This document shows positions 1-6,532 of a stretch of DNA of 10,000 nt, piece after piece (within the stretch, counting starts at the first letter, position 1; the number at the start of each line of letters is the position of its first letter). A model generated the notes under the pieces. That model searched no databases, was not told the DNA's origin, and saw nothing but the letters and a program-made list of their open reading frames with translations. This stretch comes from Nitrospira sp. GTDB lineage: Bacteria; Nitrospirota; Nitrospiria; Nitrospirales; Nitrospiraceae. Made by a program: the position numbers and the translations under genes. The DNA lies in NCBI GenBank assembly GCA_020216985.1, contig JAIWOH010000072.1, forward strand, positions 1-10,000, read 5' to 3'.

Positions 1-39
1 GTCATCGCCATACAAACCTACATGATCTTGTCCATGCAT
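1..39 (-). CDS. Possible 5' end of a further gene, cut by the window edge
   Basis: An ATG at 39-37 lies 7 nt after the stop codon of the CdhB-like gene and opens a frame that stays open for 13 codons to the window edge (M-H-G-Q-D-H-V-G-L-Y-G-D-D). An AAGGG sequence sits just upstream, with short spacing (4 nt). Another ATG at 11-9 could be the true start, and the ATG at 35-33 is closed by TAG after five codons. Tight spacing and same-strand orientation fit continuation of the operon, possibly with oxidoreductase subunits, but thirteen residues are too few to identify a product. Confidence 0.3.
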   Translation of the reverse strand, partial: MHGQDHVGLYGDD

Positions 40-46
40 CTTGCCC

Positions 47-733
47 TTAGCCGATCGGATTCACTCGTTCGATGCCTCCATTTGCCCGAACCTGAACATC
101 GGTCAAGCGCACGGTTCGCCCATCCTTCGGCATTTCAATCCCCAATTCCTTTCGAACGGCCCTGAAGATTTCAATGATGTGGTCCATCAATTTCACATCA
201 AGATCCTGCACGCTCAACATGGCGTCTTCATGAATGTCATGGCAAAACGCGATGGTTAGACAATTAGTCCCGGCCCGCACCATTCGCAAAGCAAGGTTGG
301 CGTAATGGCAGTGAATGCCAATGAAGAGCGCGACCTCGATCTTGTTCCCCCAGATGGTGAGGTTGGGATGGTTGGGATTGATCACCTCTTCCGGATCGAT
401 CTTCGGGTATTTGGGACGATAGTCGGGCATGGGGATGATCATCACATTGGGAATCTCAGCCGCCAGCTTCAGAAGCGCCTGCCCCTTTGCAATCCATTCC
501 GCATGCCAGGCCCACAAATACAAGGGCCCAGGGAAAATCGTAGGATTCTTTCTGGTGTAGAGTTGTCGAGCCGCCTCCGCAATCACTTCATCCTGAGGGG
601 CATGCCGTCCATACAACAACCCCCACCCCGACTCCGGATGCGTCACCCCCAGTTCCATCGCCGACGGAGGATGGAATCCAGCCGGCCCGACATCAATGAT
701 CCGCGACGTCCCTTCAACGCTTGATCGTTTCAT
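47..733 (-). CDS. CdhB/PF02552-like protein (CO dehydrogenase beta / ACS epsilon subunit family), likely ferredoxin-oxidoreductase accessory subunit
   Basis: A 228-residue soluble protein with no signal peptide or membrane segment. Residues about 122-195 resemble the CO dehydrogenase beta/acetyl-CoA synthase epsilon family (PF02552): a segment HPNLTIWGNK, a hydrophobic strand VALFIGIHCHYANLAL, then TIAFCHDIHEDA with the His/Asp pattern after the strand. This fold is related to thiamine-pyrophosphate enzyme and DHS-like nucleotide-binding domains. From memory, Nitrospira genomes carry such a protein ('carbon monoxide dehydrogenase beta subunit family') next to five-subunit pyruvate or 2-oxoglutarate:ferredoxin oxidoreductase genes of the reductive TCA cycle. 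No CODH catalytic subunit is visible here, so CO oxidation should not be inferred. The ATG at 733 overlaps the stop of gene A as ATGA and is preceded by GAGAGGAAG, so translation is probably coupled to gene A. The role as an accessory subunit is inference. Confidence 0.7.
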   Translation of the reverse strand: MKRSSVEGTSRIIDVGPAGFHPPSAMELGVTHPESGWGLLYGRHAPQDEVIAEAARQLYTRKNPTIFPGPLYLWAWHAEWIAKGQALLKLAAEIPNVMIIPMPDYRPKYPKIDPEEVINPNHPNLTIWGNKIEVALFIGIHCHYANLALRMVRAGTNCLTIAFCHDIHEDAMLSVQDLDVKLMDHIIEIFRAVRKELGIEMPKDGRTVRLTDVQVRANGGIERVNPIG

Positions 734-1083
734 GCAATCTTCCTCTCACATTCAACGTTCTTGAAACGCATGCCTCCCACGGCATCCATTAGGCCATCCT
801 TTTCAGATCCTCCTTCTCGACCTCCCGACGACTCGGAGAATCCTTGCCTCTGCACCACCTTCGGCTTCCACCTGGCGACTTGAGGAATCTCTTGCCGCCC
901 CTTCGCACTACCTTGCCGCTCCAGATCCTGGATGGTACGCCACACCGCATAGGGAAGGGCTGCGACACTAAGCACCAGCGGTACTACCAGATACTGATTC
1001 CACGCCAGCGTCGCCACCACGGCAACTCCCACCAACACATACTGGATAATGCCCAGCAGTCCGATCTGTCGTTTATCAGCCAC
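730..1083 (-). CDS. Small two-helix membrane protein, module gene A (left copy)
   Basis: Unrecognised 117-residue protein. I chose the GTG at 1083 as start because GGAGG lies 8 nt upstream and because this start aligns with the paralogue at 5286-5708; a longer frame opens at 1137 but its extra 18 residues look non-coding. Residues 6-46 hold two hydrophobic helices separated by the short motif AWNQYLV, followed by PYA(V/I)W and a basic, polar cytoplasmic tail of about 65 residues. The N-terminal core (IGLL.IIQY...AWNQYLV...PYA.W...QD.E) is shared with gene A' at the other side of the two-component system; the tails are not. The stop TGA overlaps the ATG of the CdhB-like gene (ATGA). It lies 34 nt after gene B and probably belongs to the transcript starting at the sigma-54 promoter near 1863-1878. 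Function unknown; an inner-membrane location is inferred from hydrophobicity. Confidence 0.75.
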   Translation of the reverse strand: MADKRQIGLLGIIQYVLVGVAVVATLAWNQYLVVPLVLSVAALPYAVWRTIQDLERQGSAKGRQEIPQVARWKPKVVQRQGFSESSGGREGGSEKDGLMDAVGGMRFKNVECERKIA

Positions 1084-1117
1084 GGCTGTTTCCTCCGGCC
1101 TTCTCTTACCGTCCTCA

Positions 1118-1783
1118 CTACCCCCATGCATGCACACGAACCCACCGCCCCCTCATACCACCGGAGCGATCAACACAACGAGTCACCCCCTCCGCCTCGA
1201 ACGGCTCGACCAAACAGTCTCTTCTCTTTTTCCAATTTCTATCGTTCTCTATAAGGCTTACCCGGCATCTCCATGCTTCTTGCCATACCAGGCGCAACGG
1301 ACGCTGTGATCGCTCCATCTTCACTTCCTTCCCATCTCTTTCCGTCTCCCGACGTTTCGTTCTCCTTAAGGGAACTCCCTTTGCCAGGCGATGTCGTACC
1401 GAGCCTCGACGACATCCCCTCCCCTCGAGGTTGTTACCCGTCCGATCATTTGCAGTTTCAAACCGCACGAGTGTGCTCTCTTCCCAGAACGAGCAAACCC
1501 ATCCACGGAGCGAAACGGCCCGATGGATTTTTTGAACCCCACCGGCCATCCAACCGAACAAGCATGTCCACGATGGTTTGGACACAACCGAAAACCCTTT
1601 CTCACCCCCACAGCCCCTTCCGATAGCAGCAGCGACGACCATGATCAGGAACAGAGCAACATCTCCAGCATTGCTCCTCGCGATAGGCCCAATGATCAAA
1701 GCGACTCCCATTGCTGCGCCATACGCGGCCATGATAAGCCACCATGTCCGATCCTGATCCGACATCCGTTTCACACCTTCCAT
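1118..1783 (-). CDS. Small two-helix membrane protein, module gene B (left copy), C-terminal extent uncertain
   Basis: Unrecognised protein. The open frame codes for 221 residues, but only residues 11-60 look like a real protein: two hydrophobic helices (about 14-33 and 41-55) linked by GPIARSNAGD and ending in the RGC motif. The same pattern (W...GVA...GP....NGD...AAAI..RGC) occurs in B' at 5958-6368. Residues 61-221 are rich in Trp, Arg, Cys and Gly, have no counterpart in B' and read like an accidentally open frame. One extra G in the GGGGG tract at the RGCGG codons would end the protein near 1602, so a sequencing error or programmed frameshift is possible. Start is ATG 1783 (GGGGAG 9 nt upstream) or ATG 1765 (AAGG about 10 nt upstream). 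First gene after the sigma-54 promoter at 1863-1878. Confidence 0.6.
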   Translation of the reverse strand: MEGVKRMSDQDRTWWLIMAAYGAAMGVALIIGPIARSNAGDVALFLIMVVAAAIGRGCGGEKGFSVVSKPSWTCLFGWMAGGVQKIHRAVSLRGWVCSFWEESTLVRFETANDRTGNNLEGRGCRRGSVRHRLAKGVPLRRTKRRETERDGKEVKMERSQRPLRLVWQEAWRCRVSLIENDRNWKKRRDCLVEPFEAEGVTRCVDRSGGMRGRWVRVHAWG

Positions 1784-1862
1784 ACCAACACACTCCCCTC
1801 TCTCGCCATCTCCAGATGATCAGGGCAAACAGCACCATGCTTTTGCTGGCCGACTGTCCTTC

Positions 1863-1878
1863 TGCACGTTCAGTGCCG
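1863..1878 (-). promoter_or_regulatory. Sigma-54 (-24/-12) promoter of the left B-A module
   Basis: Read on the minus strand the site is cGGCACtgaacgTGCA. The sigma-54 consensus is TGGCAC-N5-TTGCA, so 9 of 11 defined bases match and the invariant GG and GC are exactly 10 nt apart. The expected transcription start is near 1852, giving gene B a leader of about 70 nt (ATG 1783) or 87 nt (ATG 1765). An almost identical sequence lies before B' at 6533-6548. The NtrC-type activator encoded just upstream (2137-3495) is the obvious candidate regulator. Confidence 0.8.
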
Positions 1879-1970
1879 AAGAGAAGCGAACTTAAGTCGT
1901 TGACTTCGTGTGGATTATCGTCAGAGGCCTTGCGTGGAAAACCCAGGAAACTCGCACACGCCTCATTCCC

Positions 1971-1983
1971 TGCAAGATCTGCA
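1971..1983. promoter_or_regulatory. Candidate enhancer (activator-binding) site, proximal copy
   Basis: TGCAAGATCTGCA is a near-palindrome lying about 125 bp upstream of the predicted transcription start of the left module, the usual range for NtrC-family enhancer sites. It differs by one base from TGCAAGATTTGCA at 2072-2084. It runs into a second dyad, TGCATGgagtCATGCA at 1980-1995. Binding by the adjacent response regulator is inference. Confidence 0.4.
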
Positions 1984-2068
1984 TGGAGTCATGCAAACCA
2001 GCGATAGCACAATTCTTCAAATCGCTTCGAAAAGCACCGGAGTTGCGCCGATTGGAACCAGATTTGGC

Positions 2069-2087
2069 ATGTGCAAGATTTGCACAT
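2069..2087. promoter_or_regulatory. Perfect 19-bp palindrome, candidate distal enhancer site
   Basis: ATGTGCAAgatTTGCACAT has 8-bp perfect arms and a 3-bp centre. Its core TGCAAGATTTGCA repeats the site at 1971-1983 with one change, 101 bp centre to centre. It is about 225 bp upstream of the predicted left-module transcription start and about 50 bp past the response regulator stop codon. Since no T-run follows on the minus strand, a protein-binding site is preferred over a terminator, though a weak hairpin terminator for the regulator transcript remains possible. Confidence 0.45.
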
Positions 2088-2136
2088 TGCGGAGGGTCGG
2101 GTGTTTCGCTCACACAAAGCAAGCGTGGGCGAGCCG

Positions 2137-3495
2137 TTATTCGCGAATGCCGTACTCTTTGATCTTGTATTGAAGCGCTCGCAGGCTGATCCCGAGAAGT
2201 TTGGCGGCCTTTTCCCGATGGTTCGTCACTTCCGCGAGGGTGCGGCGGATGACCTCCTTTTCGATCTCCTCCAAGGAAGTCCCCAGCGTCACGACCATGG
2301 TTCGGACATCTTCCCGACTGACCTGAATTTCCTCCGGCAAGTGTTCGGGTCCAAGGGTTGACTCACGGACGGTGATGACAAGGCGCTCGAGCAGATTACG
2401 AAGTTGCCGAATGTTCCCCGGCCAAGAGTAGAGCCGCAACAACCGCATCGCTTCCGATGCGATGGCCTTGGGCGCCCGATTGTGTTGAGCACAAAATTCA
2501 GGCAAGAACGTCTCGATCAGGAGAGGGATATCCTCCGCACGCTCACGCAAAGGCGGCAATTTGATCGGCACCACATTCAACCGATAAAAGAGATCCTCGC
2601 GGAACTCGCCTCGCTTGACGGCCTCCTCCAGATTGCGGTTGGTCGCGGCGATGATGCGGGCGTCCACCCTGACGACTTTCGTGCCGCCCAGGCGACGGAA
2701 CTCCTTGGTTTCCAGCACCCGCAGAAAATCCACCTGAGATTTGAGAGACAGTTCGCCGATCTCATCCAGCAACAACGTCCCTCTGTGGGCCAGTTCGAAT
2801 CGCCCGATTTTGGTCGCGACGGCGCCGGTAAACGCTCCTTTTTCGTAGCCGAACAACTCACTTTCAAAGAGATCGTCCGGCAAGGCTCCGCAATTGACGG
2901 TGACAAAGGGCTGATCGGCCCGCGGACTTTTATGATGAATGGCCCGAGCGACGACTTCCTTGCCGGTGCCGCTTTCCCCGGTCAGCAAGACGGTGACGTC
3001 GCTGTCCGCCACCATCTCCACCAGACCATAGATCCGCTGCATGCTCTCGCTTTTCCCCACCAACTGGTCGAAGCGAAACCGCGTTTCCAATCGATCCCGG
3101 AGTTGTTTGTTTTCGGAGACCAGTGCGTGGCGTTCAAGCGCCTTCTCCACGACCATGGGAAACCGTTCTCGATCGACCGGCTTCGTCAGATAGTCGTAGG
3201 CGCCCAGACGCATGGCCTCGACCGCCGCATCAATTGATCCGAACGCGGTCATGATCACGACTTCGGTTGACGGCCACTTGTCTTTGAGACGGCGCAGAAA
3301 CTCTATTCCGTCCATGCCGGGCATCCGAACGTCGGTGATCACCAAATCCGCCGGCGTTTCCTCCAAACAGCGGAACGCCTCCTCCGCCGTCCCGATTCCC
3401 TTGGCGTCATAGCCTCTCTTCTCCAAAAGCGTCGAGAGCGCGTTGCGGATGTTGACTTCGTCGTCCACGACGAGAATATGTGCGGTCGGCGTCAC
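2137..3495 (-). CDS. NtrC/ZraR-family sigma-54-dependent response regulator
   Basis: A 452-residue, full-length cytoplasmic regulator with three domains. Receiver domain, residues 5-120: acidic pair D11/D12, phosphoacceptor D55 in [10 protein letters not shown], conserved T83 in IMTAFGS and K105 in LTKP. AAA+ domain, about 145-375: Walker A GESGTGKE (173-180), the sigma-54 contact loop GAFTGA (220-225), Walker B LLLDEIGE (241-248), and the arginine-finger region [11 protein letters not shown] (298-308). C-terminal Fis-type helix-turn-helix, about 410-450 ([23 protein letters not shown]). All key residues are present, so it should open sigma-54 promoters when phosphorylated. The GTG start (3495-3493) overlaps the kinase stop as GTGA and has GGAGG upstream. 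Two sigma-54 promoters flank the operon, at 1863-1878 and 6533-6548. It most resembles the ZraR/AtoC type, but the signal cannot be deduced from the sequence. Confidence 0.95.
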   Translation of the reverse strand: MTPTAHILVVDDEVNIRNALSTLLEKRGYDAKGIGTAEEAFRCLEETPADLVITDVRMPGMDGIEFLRRLKDKWPSTEVVIMTAFGSIDAAVEAMRLGAYDYLTKPVDRERFPMVVEKALERHALVSENKQLRDRLETRFRFDQLVGKSESMQRIYGLVEMVADSDVTVLLTGESGTGKEVVARAIHHKSPRADQPFVTVNCGALPDDLFESELFGYEKGAFTGAVATKIGRFELAHRGTLLLDEIGELSLKSQVDFLRVLETKEFRRLGGTKVVRVDARIIAATNRNLEEAVKRGEFREDLFYRLNVVPIKLPPLRERAEDIPLLIETFLPEFCAQHNRAPKAIASEAMRLLRLYSWPGNIRQLRNLLERLVITVRESTLGPEHLPEEIQVSREDVRTMVVTLGTSLEEIEKEVIRRTLAEVTNHREKAAKLLGISLRALQYKIKEYGIRE

Positions 3496-4889
3496 GGCGC
3501 GATTCCTCCTTCCCGCAGTCGCCCGTGCGCAGCAGGCAACCGCATCACGACCGATGTTCCACTCCCCGACGCGCTCGATATCCGAATCGTGCCACCATGA
3601 TCCTGTACGATGCGATACGCAATGGCGAGCCCCAGCCCGGTCCCGCCCGTTTTGGTCGTATAGAACGGCTCAAACAGGTGCGGCATCTGATCCTTTGTGA
3701 TGCCGACCCCATTGTCTTTCACGGCGATTTCTAGCCACGCACTCCCATCGGCTTCCCGCTTAGCCGCCGCGATCTGACAGAAGCCTCCGTTCGGCATGGC
3801 ATGAAAAGCATTGACGATGATGTTGACGAGAACCTGGGTGATCTGCGTCTCGTCACCCAGCACCAGTGGCAAACCCGGCTCCACACTTCGTTCCAGCCGA
3901 ATCTTGCGCTCCTCCGCCTCGAACTTCATGAGAGCCACCACGTGGTCGATCAATGCCTTGACATCCACCTCATGAAGCGAAATCGACCCGGAGCGGGCTA
4001 GCTTCATGAAATTATCAAGGATGGCTGACAGGCGCCGACACTCCGCGTTAAGGATGTGCAGATATCGAACCTCCTGCCCGGCCAGTACCCCTCGTTCCTT
4101 CAGTTCTTCCTCCAACAAATGCAAATTCAGATCGACGGCGCTCAGTGGGTTGCGAAGCTCATGGGCAACTCCGGCCGACAACGTGTGCAACGCCGCCAGT
4201 TTTTCGGCCGCTTGCACCCGCCGTTCCAAGGCCAGCCACTCGGTCACATCATGGGCCTGAAGCAACACACCAACCGGTTTGTCGTCATCCCCGCTCAGTT
4301 CGGTAGTATTCATGCGAACGATCCGCGCCGGCTGATCGCCACGTTCATAGAAGACGTCTTTGGGGCCGACATGCCGACTCTCCTTCACTGCCTCGTCGAG
4401 AATCAATCGGACGGGGTCTCCTTCGGCAAACACGATGTCATAGCGATGGCCAAGCAAGTCGGACGAGGGGCGGCCCAAGATCTGCTCGGCGGCTGGATTC
4501 ACAGCGGTGATGATTCCGCTGTGGTTGACGGTCAGAATGCCCGCGGGAATGCTCCGCAGAATATTGCGGGCCAGTCCCTTCACTTCCTCCAGCGTGCGCC
4601 TAGCACTGTCGTAATAGAGGAATGTGATGATGGCTCCGATGGCGATCGCGCTGACCAAGAATACCAGCCCGGCCACCAGCATAACGTCGCGACGAGACCG
4701 CCAGAGAGCGAGCGGCACTTCCGTGGGCAGAGTCCCTCCTTGCATCAAGCCCTCCACCAGCAATTTTTCCCGTTCCAGTGTGAACAGGAGCATCACCGAC
4801 ACAACGAGAGCCAAAATAAACACCACGATGGCGATGGAGCGAGATGGAATCTTGCGCCAGACTGTGGCAGGTGGAACCGGTCTAAACAT
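3492..4889 (-). CDS. Membrane-bound PAS-domain sensor histidine kinase (NtrB/ZraS-like)
   Basis: A 465-residue inner-membrane kinase. Helix 1 is at about 19-37, a short periplasmic loop of roughly 30 residues follows, and helix 2 is at about 69-92. Then come a PAS domain (about 108-220; SIPAGILTVNHSGIITAVNPAA), a dimerisation/phosphoacceptor domain with HELRNPL (phosphorylated H243), and the ATPase domain with N-box NIIVNAFHAMP (356-366), G1 DNGVGI (392-397) and G2 GGTGLGLA (415-422). It should autophosphorylate and pass phosphate to D55 of the regulator immediately downstream. The small periplasmic loop suggests that it senses a membrane-proximal or intracellular (PAS) signal and not a large periplasmic ligand. 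The start is fixed: an in-frame TAA lies 6 nt upstream of ATG 4889 and no other start precedes helix 1, yet no Shine-Dalgarno sequence is visible, so expression may be low or the transcript may have a short leader. Confidence 0.95.
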   Translation of the reverse strand: MFRPVPPATVWRKIPSRSIAIVVFILALVVSVMLLFTLEREKLLVEGLMQGGTLPTEVPLALWRSRRDVMLVAGLVFLVSAIAIGAIITFLYYDSARRTLEEVKGLARNILRSIPAGILTVNHSGIITAVNPAAEQILGRPSSDLLGHRYDIVFAEGDPVRLILDEAVKESRHVGPKDVFYERGDQPARIVRMNTTELSGDDDKPVGVLLQAHDVTEWLALERRVQAAEKLAALHTLSAGVAHELRNPLSAVDLNLHLLEEELKERGVLAGQEVRYLHILNAECRRLSAILDNFMKLARSGSISLHEVDVKALIDHVVALMKFEAEERKIRLERSVEPGLPLVLGDETQITQVLVNIIVNAFHAMPNGGFCQIAAAKREADGSAWLEIAVKDNGVGITKDQMPHLFEPFYTTKTGGTGLGLAIAYRIVQDHGGTIRISSASGSGTSVVMRLPAAHGRLREGGIAP

Positions 4890-4927
4890 GGGTTTTTATG
4901 AATCGCGCACACCAACAAGCCTTCTGC

Positions 4928-4933
4928 ATGATA
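4928..4933 (-). promoter_or_regulatory. Weak candidate sigma-70 -10 box for the kinase/regulator operon
   Basis: TATCAT on the minus strand lies about 40 nt before the kinase ATG. The matching -35 position (4951-4956, TAAAGC) is poor. No -24/-12 element was found in this upstream region, so the kinase/regulator pair is probably transcribed constitutively or from an unrecognised promoter. Confidence 0.25.
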
Positions 4934-4954
4934 CCATACCCCTCTTGGGTGCTT

Positions 4955-4976
4955 TACCTCCTCGCTTCAGGAGGTA
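4955..4976. repeat. Inverted repeat upstream of the kinase gene, possible operator
   Basis: TACCTCCTcgcttcAGGAGGTA has perfect 8-bp arms and a 6-bp centre. It sits 66-87 bp upstream of the kinase start and just upstream of the weak -10 box at 4928-4933, a position suited to a regulator binding site. It does not resemble the TGCAAGAT sites before gene B. No T-run follows on either strand, so a terminator is less likely. Confidence 0.35.
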
Positions 4977-5285
4977 TCGATTTATCTCATAAGGGGAAAG
5001 AAGGTGCGTTGAGGCAGCAGAGAACGAATTACAAGACCGGCGGTTCCGTTGCCAAGACGGCCGGCTTCACATGGCTCCGAGAAAGGTGAGAGACGAGCAT
5101 ACGGCCCGCAGAACCGTCACATCGGGAACTGCGCGGCACGTTCCGATACAGCAGCCTACAATCTCCAATACGATACCCAGAACACCTCTGAAGGCGTATG
5201 GCTCGCAAGCGTGGGCAAGAAGATTGCGTTTGCCAGAGCGGATCCGTACCGGACTATCAATTTTTACTACGACGGGGCAGAAAAG

Positions 5286-5708
5286 CTAAACCATTGACTC
5301 CTTTCTCTTCGGTCCGCCACTCCACTCCCATTCCCTGCTTCCTGCGACAGGCTCCTTCGGCGTTCCGCTCCATTCCTGCCTTGCAGATGACGGAACACCA
5401 TTGAGATGGAGGCCGTCTTCCCCTTGTTTCGTTGCCGTTGCTGTCGTTGTGTCCGTTACCGACCGCTCGGAAGGATGCTGCCGGCGGATGGTCTGTTTCT
5501 CCGAAACGACCGACCGTTCCTGTCGAGGTGGGGCACTTCCCTGCTCGATATCCTGCAGTCTGGACCATATGGCGTATGGCATGGCAATCACACATGCCAC
5601 AAGAATGGGGACCAGATACTGGTTCCAGGCAACAGCCGCAACAACTAAAACAACTGCCAGCCCATATTGGATGATTTCCAACAGTCCGATTCGTTGCCGT
5701 TGACTCAT
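5286..5708 (-). CDS. Small two-helix membrane protein, module gene A' (right copy)
   Basis: Unrecognised 140-residue paralogue of gene A (730-1083). Start chosen at ATG 5708 because GGAGG lies 7 nt upstream; the ATG at 5714 is only 1 nt from the same GGAGG. Residues 6-47 form two hydrophobic helices around the shared AWNQYLV motif, preceded by RIGLLEIIQY and followed by MPYAIW and LQDIEQ. The remaining 90 or so residues are polar, rich in Ser, Thr, Gln, Arg and Glu, and probably disordered in the cytoplasm; they do not align with gene A. It lies 249 nt downstream of B', a much larger gap than the 34 nt in the left copy. It is inferred to share the sigma-54 transcript of B', perhaps with an additional internal promoter near 5892-5900. 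Confidence 0.75.
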   Translation of the reverse strand: MSQRQRIGLLEIIQYGLAVVLVVAAVAWNQYLVPILVACVIAMPYAIWSRLQDIEQGSAPPRQERSVVSEKQTIRRQHPSERSVTDTTTATATKQGEDGLHLNGVPSSARQEWSGTPKEPVAGSREWEWSGGPKRKESMV

Positions 5709-5891
5709 CGACATGCCTCCAAACCTTTACGCCTTTATGCCCGCTCATGTCAGGCCTACGTGATCTCCTCTGCGAATCGCCTCCGCAAACGACAAGCCCC
5801 GACTCATCTTTTTCCCGGCTTTTCCTGGTTTCCTTACTTCACTTCCTCCTTCCTTTGTGGGGACCTCGACGTATCAGCGCCAAACCGCCGC

Positions 5892-5900
5892 ATCATAGCA
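5892..5900 (-). promoter_or_regulatory. Possible extended -10 promoter for gene A'
   Basis: TGCTATGAT on the minus strand matches an extended -10 element (TG-N-TATAAT with one mismatch) inside the B'-A' gap, about 184 nt upstream of A'. No good -35 box is present. It would allow A' to be made independently of the sigma-54 promoter. Low confidence. Confidence 0.2.
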
Positions 5901-5951
5901 CAACACTCAACCGATCTTCTTTCGATTTACACCGCAAAGATCACGCCATGC

Positions 5952-5975
5952 GTCCGGTCACGTGAAAAACCGGAC
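5952..5975. repeat. Hairpin-forming inverted repeat at the B' stop codon
   Basis: GTCCGGT and ACCGGAC form perfect 7-bp arms around a 10-nt loop, overlapping the B' stop codon (5958-5960). On the minus strand no T-run follows, so it is not a typical intrinsic terminator. It could attenuate or stabilise the B' message before the 249-nt gap to A'. Confidence 0.35.
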
Positions 5976-6368
5976 CTTTCGGCTTGATTTCAGCCGTGAG
6001 CAGGCCCGCTCCGGGGCTATTCGTGACCACGCAGTTTTTTGATGATTCTGAAGGGAGGGGCTGGGGAAGGGGAATGGTCTCGTTGCTTTGATGGTGGAAC
6101 ACCTGATCCCTTGGCTGCAAACGTCTGCTTCCTCCGACGTATGACAACCACGGCGGCTTGCGATAGCCGCCGCCATCATGAGCGATGACACAACCAGATC
6201 ACCGTTTGGACTTATGGGAAGAGGGCCGACCGCGATAGCAACCCCGACAGCCGCGATATACGTCAACAGTACGAGCAACCGAGTCCACGTCAGGCTCTGA
6301 CTCGGCTGCACAGACGGTTGAGGATGATTCAACGGGCTCTTCTGACGTTCTATGACCGAATTCGCCAT
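5958..6368 (-). CDS. Small two-helix membrane protein, module gene B' (right copy), C-terminal extent uncertain
   Basis: Unrecognised 136-residue paralogue of gene B. The ATG at 6368 is chosen because GGGAG lies 8 nt upstream; ATG 6398 in the same frame has only a poor ribosome-binding site. A polar N-terminal stretch of about 25 residues precedes two hydrophobic helices (about 29-47 and 54-70) joined by GPLPISPNGD and followed by RRGC. These features match gene B (GP, N.GD, AAAI, RGC). The tail after RGC is Pro-, Ser- and Arg-rich, shares nothing with the tail of B and may be partly fortuitous. First gene after the sigma-54 promoter at 6533-6548, with a leader of about 150 nt. Confidence 0.6.
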   Translation of the reverse strand: MANSVIERQKSPLNHPQPSVQPSQSLTWTRLLVLLTYIAAVGVAIAVGPLPISPNGDLVVSSLMMAAAIASRRGCHTSEEADVCSQGIRCSTIKATRPFPFPSPSLQNHQKTAWSRIAPERACSRLKSSRKVRFFT

Positions 6369-6510
6369 TTGTCCGTCTCCCATCATACGGTTACGCATCC
6401 AGTCCCGTGCTTTCCGTCGTCGGCCAAGAAGGCGTGCTTGCTTGTGTGTGGTGGGTAGAAAAGAGCACTATCGAGCTGACCCTATGTTTTCCCGGCTGTC
6501 TCCTCGATTT

Positions 6511-6521
6511 CCCCCCCCCCC
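6511..6521 (-). repeat. Homopolymer tract of 11 G (minus strand) at the predicted B' transcription start
   Basis: Eleven consecutive C on the plus strand. On the transcribed strand the predicted start of the sigma-54 promoter falls at about 6522, directly before this G11 run. Such tracts vary in length by slippage, and a start within or next to one can cause reiterative transcription. It is also a common site for sequencing errors. Confidence 0.85.
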
Positions 6522-6532
6522 TTGGAGGTCTC

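Larger units (their letters stand above)
1784..2136. other. 353-bp regulatory gap between response regulator and left B gene
   Basis: No supported gene. It contains the sigma-54 promoter (1863-1878), a small dyad AAGTCgttGACTT (1894-1906), and the two related candidate enhancer sites (1971-1983 and 2069-2087). Plus-strand open frames here run antisense into the regulator gene and have no protein character. Confidence 0.7.
4890..5285. other. 396-bp gap between gene A' and the kinase gene
   Basis: No supported gene on either strand; the plus-strand open frames are short, overlap one another and lack protein character. It contains the inverted repeat at 4955-4976 and the weak -10 box at 4928-4933. 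No clear intrinsic terminator for the A' transcript was found after 5286, so reading through into the kinase operon is possible. Confidence 0.6.

Noticed and set aside
2137..2147. ATTCGCGAAT palindrome at the end of the response regulator gene
   Set aside because: It is made by the last codons of the gene (I-R-E) and has no T-run or second copy nearby.
2404..3237. Long plus-strand open frame (277 codons) antisense to the response regulator
   Set aside because: It lies wholly within the regulator gene on the opposite strand, whose domains and motifs are complete. The translation has no recognisable protein features.
4056..4901. Plus-strand open frame (281 codons) antisense to the kinase
   Set aside because: The minus-strand kinase is complete with all its ATPase motifs; the antisense translation is rich in His and Gln and has no domain character.
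5135..5150. Plus-strand GGCACG resembling a -24 element between A' and the kinase
   Set aside because: At the required 10-nt spacing the sequence is TA and not the invariant GC, and no plus-strand gene follows.
5747..5812. Minus-strand 20-codon open frame in the B'-A' gap (MSRGLSFAEAIRRG...)
   Set aside because: Only a purine-rich stretch precedes it, it has no paralogue in the left module, and its length is within chance expectation.
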